Shown here: piece after piece, positions 59,307 through 64,000 of the stretch
Layout: every line of letters begins with the position of its first letter
How positions within the stretch are numbered: position 1 is the stretch's first letter
NCBI RefSeq assembly: GCF_013466605.1
Contig: NZ_CP059162.1
Span: forward strand, 6,634,001 to 6,698,000
Reading direction: 5' to 3'
DNA: 64,000 nt
Source of the DNA: Pseudomonas chlororaphis subsp. aurantiaca
GTDB taxonomy: Bacteria > Pseudomonadota > Gammaproteobacteria > Pseudomonadales > Pseudomonadaceae
Notes under the pieces: model-generated
The model's input: the letters and a program-made list of their open reading frames with translations, nothing else
What the model was told of the DNA's origin: nothing
Database searches by the model: none
Position numbers and translations under genes: made by a program

Positions 59307-61412
59307 ATGCCGAGCATAGACGCCCTCGCCGATCGCTTATCGACCTATCTCGGCACGGACCAGGTCAATCTGGTCCGCCGAGCGTATTTCTACGCCGAAC
59401 AAGCCCATGACGGTCAGCGCCGTCGCAGCGGCGAGGCGTACGTCACGCACCCATTAGCGGTCGCAAACATTCTTGCCGACATGCATATGGACCATCAGAG
59501 CCTGATGGCGGCCATGCTGCATGACGTGATCGAAGACACCGGTATCGCCAAAGAAGCGCTGCAGGCGCAGTTCGGTGAAACCGTGGCCGAACTGGTCGAC
59601 GGGGTCAGCAAACTGACCCAGATGAATTTCGAGACCAAGGCCGAAGCCCAAGCGGAAAACTTCCAGAAGATGGCCATGGCCATGGCGCGCGACATTCGCG
59701 TGATCCTGGTCAAGCTGGCCGACCGCCTGCACAACATGCGCACCCTGGAAGTACTGTCCGGTGAAAAACGCCGGCGGATCGCCAAGGAAACCCTGGAGAT
59801 CTACGCGCCCATCGCCAACCGCCTGGGCATGCACAGCATCCGCATCGAGTTCGAAGACCTCGGGTTCAAGGCCATGCATCCGATGCGTTCCGCGCGGATC
59901 TACCAGGCGGTCAAGCGCGCCCGGGGCAACCGCAAGGAAATCGTCAACAAGATCGAAGAATCCCTGAGCCACTGCCTGGCCATCGACGGCATTCAGGGCG
60001 AAGTCAGCGGCCGCCAGAAGCACTTGTATGGCATCTATAAAAAGATGCGCGGCAAACGCCGGGCCTTCAACGAGATCATGGACGTCTATGCGTTCCGGAT
60101 CATCGTCGACAAGGTCGACACCTGCTACCGCGTGCTCGGCGCCGTACACAACCTGTACAAGCCGCTGCCGGGTCGCTTCAAGGATTACATCGCGATCCCC
60201 AAGGCCAACGGCTACCAGTCGCTGCACACCACGCTATTCGGCATGCACGGCGTTCCGATCGAAATCCAGATCCGCACCCGCGAAATGGAAGAGATGGCCA
60301 ACAACGGCATCGCCGCCCACTGGCTGTACAAATCCAGCGGCGACGAGCAGCCAAAGGGCACTCATGCCCGGGCCCGCCAGTGGGTCAAGGGCGTGCTGGA
60401 GATGCAACAACGCGCCGGCAACTCCCTGGAATTCATCGAGAGCGTGAAGATCGACCTGTTCCCGGACGAGGTCTACGTGTTCACGCCGAAGGGCCGGATC
60501 ATGGAGCTGCCCAAAGGCTCCACCGCAGTGGACTTCGCCTACGCGGTGCACACCGACGTCGGCAACAGCTGCATCGCCTGTCGTATCAATCGCCGTCTGG
60601 CGCCGCTGTCCGAACCGCTGCAAAGCGGCTCCACCGTGGAAATCGTCAGCGCCCCGGGCGCGCGCCCCAACCCGGCCTGGCTCAACTTCGTGGTCACCGG
60701 CAAGGCTCGCACCCACATTCGCCACGCCCTGAAACTGCAACGCCGCTCCGAGTCCATCAGCCTGGGCGAGCGCCTGCTGAACAAGGTACTCAACGGTTTC
60801 GACAGCGCGCTGGAAAAGATCCCCGCCGAACGCGTGCAAGCGATGCTCACCGAGTATCGCCTGGAACTGATAGAAGACCTGCTGGAAGACATCGGCCTGG
60901 GCAACCGCATGGCCTATGTGGTCGCCCGCCGCCTGCTCGGCGAAGGCGAACAGCTGCCAAGCCCGGAAGGTCCGCTGGCCATTCGCGGTACCGAAGGCCT
61001 GGTCCTGAGCTATGCCAAGTGCTGCACGCCGATCCCGGGCGACCCGATTGTCGGCCACCTGTCCGCGGGCAAGGGGATGGTGGTGCACCTGGACAACTGC
61101 CGCAATATCAGCGAAATCCGCCACAACCCGGAAAAATGTATCCAGCTTTCGTGGGCCAAGGATGTCACCGGCGAATTCAACGTCGAGCTGCGCGTCGAGC
61201 TGGAACACCAGCGTGGCCTGATCGCCCTGCTGGCCAGCAGCGTCAACGCGGCCGACGGCAATATCGAGAAAATCAGCATGGACGAACGGGATGGTCGCAT
61301 CAGCGTGGTCCAACTGGTGGTCAGCGTGCACGACCGCGTGCACCTGGCTCGCGTGATCAAGAAACTGCGCGCCCTGACCGGGGTCATTCGCATCACTCGC
61401 ATGCGTGCATAG
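59307..61412 (+). CDS. spoT: Bifunctional (p)ppGpp synthase/hydrolase SpoT
   Basis: RelA/SpoT enzyme of 701 residues. The N-terminal HD hydrolase domain has RRSGEAYVTHPLAVANIL, LMAAMLHDVIEDTG and VKLADRLHNMRTL, all metal and catalytic residues present, so it can degrade ppGpp. The synthetase domain has VSGRQKHLYGIYKKM and DYIAIPKANGYQSLHTTLFG. TGS (DEVYVFTPKGRIMELPKGST) and C-terminal ACT (FNVELRVELEHQRGLIALLA) domains follow. An intact HD region marks it as SpoT rather than RelA. Confidence 0.97.
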   Translation: MPSIDALADRLSTYLGTDQVNLVRRAYFYAEQAHDGQRRRSGEAYVTHPLAVANILADMHMDHQSLMAAMLHDVIEDTGIAKEALQAQFGETVAELVDGVSKLTQMNFETKAEAQAENFQKMAMAMARDIRVILVKLADRLHNMRTLEVLSGEKRRRIAKETLEIYAPIANRLGMHSIRIEFEDLGFKAMHPMRSARIYQAVKRARGNRKEIVNKIEESLSHCLAIDGIQGEVSGRQKHLYGIYKKMRGKRRAFNEIMDVYAFRIIVDKVDTCYRVLGAVHNLYKPLPGRFKDYIAIPKANGYQSLHTTLFGMHGVPIEIQIRTREMEEMANNGIAAHWLYKSSGDEQPKGTHARARQWVKGVLEMQQRAGNSLEFIESVKIDLFPDEVYVFTPKGRIMELPKGSTAVDFAYAVHTDVGNSCIACRINRRLAPLSEPLQSGSTVEIVSAPGARPNPAWLNFVVTGKARTHIRHALKLQRRSESISLGERLLNKVLNGFDSALEKIPAERVQAMLTEYRLELIEDLLEDIGLGNRMAYVVARRLLGEGEQLPSPEGPLAIRGTEGLVLSYAKCCTPIPGDPIVGHLSAGKGMVVHLDNCRNISEIRHNPEKCIQLSWAKDVTGEFNVELRVELEHQRGLIALLASSVNAADGNIEKISMDERDGRISVVQLVVSVHDRVHLARVIKKLRALTGVIRITRMRA

Positions 61413-61448
61413 CTCGCTATACAGCCCGCCCATTACAAGGAGTCATTC

Positions 61449-61829
61449 ATGACCAAGACCGTTATCACCAGCGACAAGGCACCCGCCGCGATCGGCACCT
61501 ATTCCCAGGCGATCAAGGCGGGCAACACCGTCTACATGTCCGGCCAGATCCCGCTCGATCCAAAGACCATGGAACTGGTGGAAGGCTTCGAAGCCCAGAC
61601 CGTCCAGGTATTCGAGAACCTCAAGTCCGTGGCCGAGGCCGCCGGTGGTTCGTTCAAGGACATCGTCAAGCTCAACATCTTCCTCACCGACCTGAGCCAC
61701 TTCGCCAAGGTCAACGAGATCATGGGCAAGTACTTCCAGCAGCCTTACCCTGCCCGCGCCGCCATCGGCGTTGCCGCCCTGCCAAAAGGCGCGCAGGTTG
61801 AAATGGATGCCATCCTGGTCATCGAGTAA
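61449..61829 (+). CDS. ridA: 2-iminobutanoate/2-iminopropanoate deaminase RidA
   Basis: A 126-residue canonical RidA that hydrolyses the enamine/imine products of PLP enzymes. [20 protein letters not shown] at the N-terminus, [20 protein letters not shown] in the middle and [20 protein letters not shown] with the substrate-binding Arg and the Glu at the end. AAGGAGTC precedes the ATG. Downstream of spoT, its usual place. Confidence 0.96.
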   Translation: MTKTVITSDKAPAAIGTYSQAIKAGNTVYMSGQIPLDPKTMELVEGFEAQTVQVFENLKSVAEAAGGSFKDIVKLNIFLTDLSHFAKVNEIMGKYFQQPYPARAAIGVAALPKGAQVEMDAILVIE

Positions 61830-61884
61830 CACGTCCGGCGCGGCTACCCAGGCCGCGCCGTCTTCGTTCTGAAAGGATTTCCTC

Positions 61885-62625
61885 ATGCGCAAAGCGCTAG
61901 CCCTCTCGTTGTGCGCCCTGTTCCTCGGCGGCTGTGCCAGCGATCCCGCCGACCGTGACATCAGTGGCACCTGGATCAATCAGGTCGCCATCGACGCCGC
62001 CGCCAAAGGCGGACCGCTGCGCGAAGCCCTGCAAGGCTACGGCCCGAACCTGGAATGGGACGTCAACACCAAGGCCAGCCAGGCGCGCTACACCAACGGC
62101 TTCGAAAACGTCGAAGGCAAGGTGCTGGCTGAAGAGTCCGGCTCCTGGAAAATCGATTTCTACGGCAGCTCCGCCAGCGAATTGAAACGCGACGGCAAAC
62201 AATTGCTGCAAGAAGCCAACGACAACGAGCCGGAACAGGTCTTCGATCGTCCCAAGGACCCGGCCCCGGAAGGCGCGCCACTGGGCGCCAACTTCGAGCG
62301 CGCACTGTACTCGGCCTACCTGGGCGGCGAATGGAAAATCGTCAATGGCCCGGGCCAAGGCGGCACCGTGCTGTTCCAGTCCAACGGCCAGGTCATGGGC
62401 CTGCCGGGCGCCGATCGCTACGCACTCTGCCTCGCCGGCGACTGCGCGTCGATGAGCGGCGGCTATGACAACCTGTGGCTGCAGCTCAACGGCCAGGGCA
62501 ACCCGTGGATCTTCGCGCGTAACGGTGAGCAACTGGAGATCTTCCAGACCATCAACACCGCCCAGGCGGATGAGGTACCTTCCCTCACCCCAGGTACGCG
62601 CCAGTGGCTACTGGAAAAACAGTGA
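61885..62625 (+). CDS. Predicted lipoprotein of unknown function
   Basis: A 246-residue lipoprotein precursor: MRKALALSLCALFLGGCASD with lipobox LGGC. Asp at mature position 4 follows Ala-Ser, so outer-membrane sorting is likely. The mature part has two beta-rich stretches of similar style (DISGTWINQVAIDAAAKGGP with VEGKVLAEESGSWKIDFYGS, and LGGEWKIVNGPGQGGTVLFQ with YDNLWLQLNGQGNPWIFARN), which might be two related small barrels. A cysteine pair (LCLAGDC) could form a disulfide. I recognise no family function. AAAGGA precedes the ATG. Confidence 0.82.
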   Translation: MRKALALSLCALFLGGCASDPADRDISGTWINQVAIDAAAKGGPLREALQGYGPNLEWDVNTKASQARYTNGFENVEGKVLAEESGSWKIDFYGSSASELKRDGKQLLQEANDNEPEQVFDRPKDPAPEGAPLGANFERALYSAYLGGEWKIVNGPGQGGTVLFQSNGQVMGLPGADRYALCLAGDCASMSGGYDNLWLQLNGQGNPWIFARNGEQLEIFQTINTAQADEVPSLTPGTRQWLLEKQ

Positions 62626-62631
62626 TCCAGC

Positions 62632-62657
62632 AAAAAGGAGCCCAAAGGCTCCTTTTT
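62632..62657. terminator. Bidirectional terminator after the lipoprotein gene
   Basis: AAAAAGGAGCC / GGCTCCTTTTT, loop CAAA, between convergent genes. Confidence 0.92.
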
Positions 62658-62674
62658 CTTTATCTATCTGCAAC

Positions 62675-63532
62675 TCAGCCCTGCCCCTGGATAATCTCCG
62701 CATACCCCTCGCGAAAACTCGGATAACGCGGCTCCCAGCCCAGGGCCCTGGCGCGGGCATTGCTGCAGCGCTTGCTGCCAGAACGCCGCACACTCGAATT
62801 GTCCGCCCACTCGGTCACGCCCAGGTACTCGCGTAGCCAGCCCACCACCTCCGCCAGAGGCACCGGCGCGTCGTCGACCCCGATGTAGCAGTCCTCAAGC
62901 GGCACGCCACGCCGATCGGCCTGGAGCAGGAAGGCCAGCAACCCCGCAGCGTCGTCGGCGTGGATGCGGTTGCCATACAACGGTGGATCGATGGCCACGC
63001 GATACCCCTGGCGCACTTGGTTCAACAGCCATTCCCGCCCTGGGCCATAGATCCCGGTCAGGCGCACCAGGCTGGCTGGAATGCCGCTCTGCAACGCCAC
63101 TTGCTCGGCCTCGAGCATCAGCCGGCCGGAATAGCTGTCAGCCTGCGCGGGCGAAGCCTCATCGATCCACTCGCCGTCTTTCTGCCCATAGACGCTGCTG
63201 CTGGAAACGAACAGCAGTCGCTTCGGCGACTGCCCGTTCTGCTTGAGCCAGCCCAGCACGTGGGTCAACCCCTCGACATAGGCCGCGCGATAGCCCGCCT
63301 CGTCATGCTCGGTGGCGGCCGCGCTGTACACCAGGTAATCCAGCGGCGCGGTGGGCCAGGCAGCCGGACACTGCTCACTGAAAAGATCGCCCGCCACGCC
63401 GATCACAGCTTCCGGCAATTGCGAAACCGTGCGCCGCAGGCCGTAGACCTGCCAGTTTTCAGCCAGCAGTTGCTTCGCCAGACGGCTGCCGACATCACCG
63501 CAGCCAGCGATCAGAACAGAAGGGGCGGACAT
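62675..63532 (-). CDS. SDR/NAD-dependent epimerase-like protein
   Basis: A 285-residue extended short-chain dehydrogenase-like protein. The N-terminal dinucleotide motif is VLIAGCGDVGSRLAKQLLAE; LLFVSSSSVYGQKDGEWIDE resembles the active-site Ser/Tyr region, but the YxxxK motif is not obvious (YSGRLMLEAE has Tyr without Lys at +4). VRLTGIYGPGREWLLNQVR and NRIHADDAAGLLAFLL are other epimerase features. It is similar to YeeZ-type proteins. Loss of the catalytic Lys may mean a non-enzymatic or altered role. AGGAG precedes the ATG. Confidence 0.82.
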   Translation of the reverse strand: MSAPSVLIAGCGDVGSRLAKQLLAENWQVYGLRRTVSQLPEAVIGVAGDLFSEQCPAAWPTAPLDYLVYSAAATEHDEAGYRAAYVEGLTHVLGWLKQNGQSPKRLLFVSSSSVYGQKDGEWIDEASPAQADSYSGRLMLEAEQVALQSGIPASLVRLTGIYGPGREWLLNQVRQGYRVAIDPPLYGNRIHADDAAGLLAFLLQADRRGVPLEDCYIGVDDAPVPLAEVVGWLREYLGVTEWADNSSVRRSGSKRCSNARARALGWEPRYPSFREGYAEIIQGQG

Positions 63533-63719
63533 CGGAAAACTCCTATCAGAAAGGCACAGACTAGCGTCGGCAATGGACGAGCGGCTAGCAATCAAAGAAA
63601 AAAAGATACTCTATTACTTCTGTTAACAAGAATTAGTTGCAATAATGACGACCCATTTGTTCTCGGCCCTGCGAGGCCTAGAAGGACACTTACCCTTTTC
63701 CCTCTCAGGTCCGGCCAGC

Positions 63720-64000
63720 ATGACACGCAATCCATTCTCCGCTTCGCCAACCCAACGCCCAAGCCCGCTGCGCGCCATGAGCGCGGCCGCAGCGTTGCTG
63801 TTCAGCCTGCTGCTGGCACCGACCGCGGCCTTCGCCGATGAGCAGGCCCCGACTGGCGCCTCGACACCTGCGGCAGCCCACGCGCCGGCCGATGCCGCGG
63901 CGCCGGCACCTGCCGAAGGCGAGCCGGCCGAAGACGCACCTGAAGTCCTCGAAGCGGACAACAGCCTGGGCATGGCCCACGACCTGTCCCCTTGGGGCAT
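63720..64000 (+). CDS. exbB: TonB-system biopolymer transport protein ExbB (partial, 5' end)
   Basis: The window ends inside this gene; 93 codons are visible. The N-terminus has a signal-like hydrophobic helix (AAAALLFSLLLAPTAAFADE), a long Ala/Pro-rich acidic linker, then the start of the ExbB core (EADNSLGMAHDLSPWG). The extended N-terminus is typical of Pseudomonas ExbB. With ExbD and TonB, presumably downstream, it powers outer-membrane iron uptake. The 187-bp AT-rich region upstream could hold a Fur site, but I found no good match. Confidence 0.87.
   Translation, partial: MTRNPFSASPTQRPSPLRAMSAAAALLFSLLLAPTAAFADEQAPTGASTPAAAHAPADAAAPAPAEGEPAEDAPEVLEADNSLGMAHDLSPWG

Noticed and set aside
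63600..63720. Fur box upstream of exbB
   Set aside because: The region is AT-rich, and regulation by iron is expected from biology, but the best 19-bp window matched only about 9 positions.

Overview
The window is a stretch of GC-rich gammaproteobacterial chromosome that reads as a fluorescent-group Pseudomonas. The evidence is the SutA, Rnk, Crc, AlgC and PauR/PauB/KauB homologues, a gene order that (from memory) follows the P. aeruginosa PA5270s to PA5340 region almost gene for gene, and scattered REP elements of the TAGGAGCGAGGCTTGCCCGC type common in P. fluorescens relatives. No rRNA, tRNA, IS element, phage gene or CRISPR array was seen.

Layout. 1-9.9 kb is core: the 3' end of cyaA, rnk, a DUF1289 gene, cyaY, then lptM-lysA-dapF-DUF484-xerC-yigB, sutA, a YjbQ gene, glnK-amtB behind a convincing NtrC/sigma-54 control region, and ubiK. 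10.1-16.8 kb is an accessory operon of seven tightly packed genes, set between ubiK and comM. 16.9-27.8 kb holds comM, a periplasmic DUF4432 protein, a TetR/membrane-protein pair with twin operators, a chemoreceptor, LysR, a MATE pump and a GGDEF/EAL protein. 28-36.9 kb has rep, xpt, an acetyl-CoA hydrolase/transferase, cytochrome c5, pauR and the D-alanine catabolic operon dadA-ridA-like-dadX with divergent lrp. 37.7-46.6 kb carries polyamine catabolism (pauB-like, kauB) mixed with DUF1127, MocR-type, phospholipase D, MFS and cupin genes. 46.6-64 kb is housekeeping: rpmB-rpmG, a dipeptide-binding protein, radC, coaBC-dut, algC, argB, pyrE, crc, rph, yicC, gmk, rpoZ-spoT-ridA, a lipoprotein, an SDR protein and the start of exbB.

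The main discovery candidate is the 10.1-16.8 kb operon. Four of its products match, by family and motif, the four enzymes of the Campylobacter jejuni cytidine diphosphoramidate pathway: L-glutamine kinase (Cj1418 type), CTP:phosphoglutamine cytidylyltransferase (Cj1416), gamma-glutamyl-CDP-amidate hydrolase (Cj1417) and CDP-amidate kinase (Cj1415, often misannotated as APS kinase). They sit with a TagF-like phosphotransferase, a formyltransferase-fold protein lacking the usual catalytic Asn, and an unrecognised 190-residue protein. There is no methyltransferase, exporter or glycosyltransferase, so the operon probably makes a phosphoramidate modification or small molecule different from the Campylobacter O-methyl phosphoramidate. 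The product and acceptor are unknown.

All identifications rest on reading sequence and on remembered family knowledge; no database search was run.
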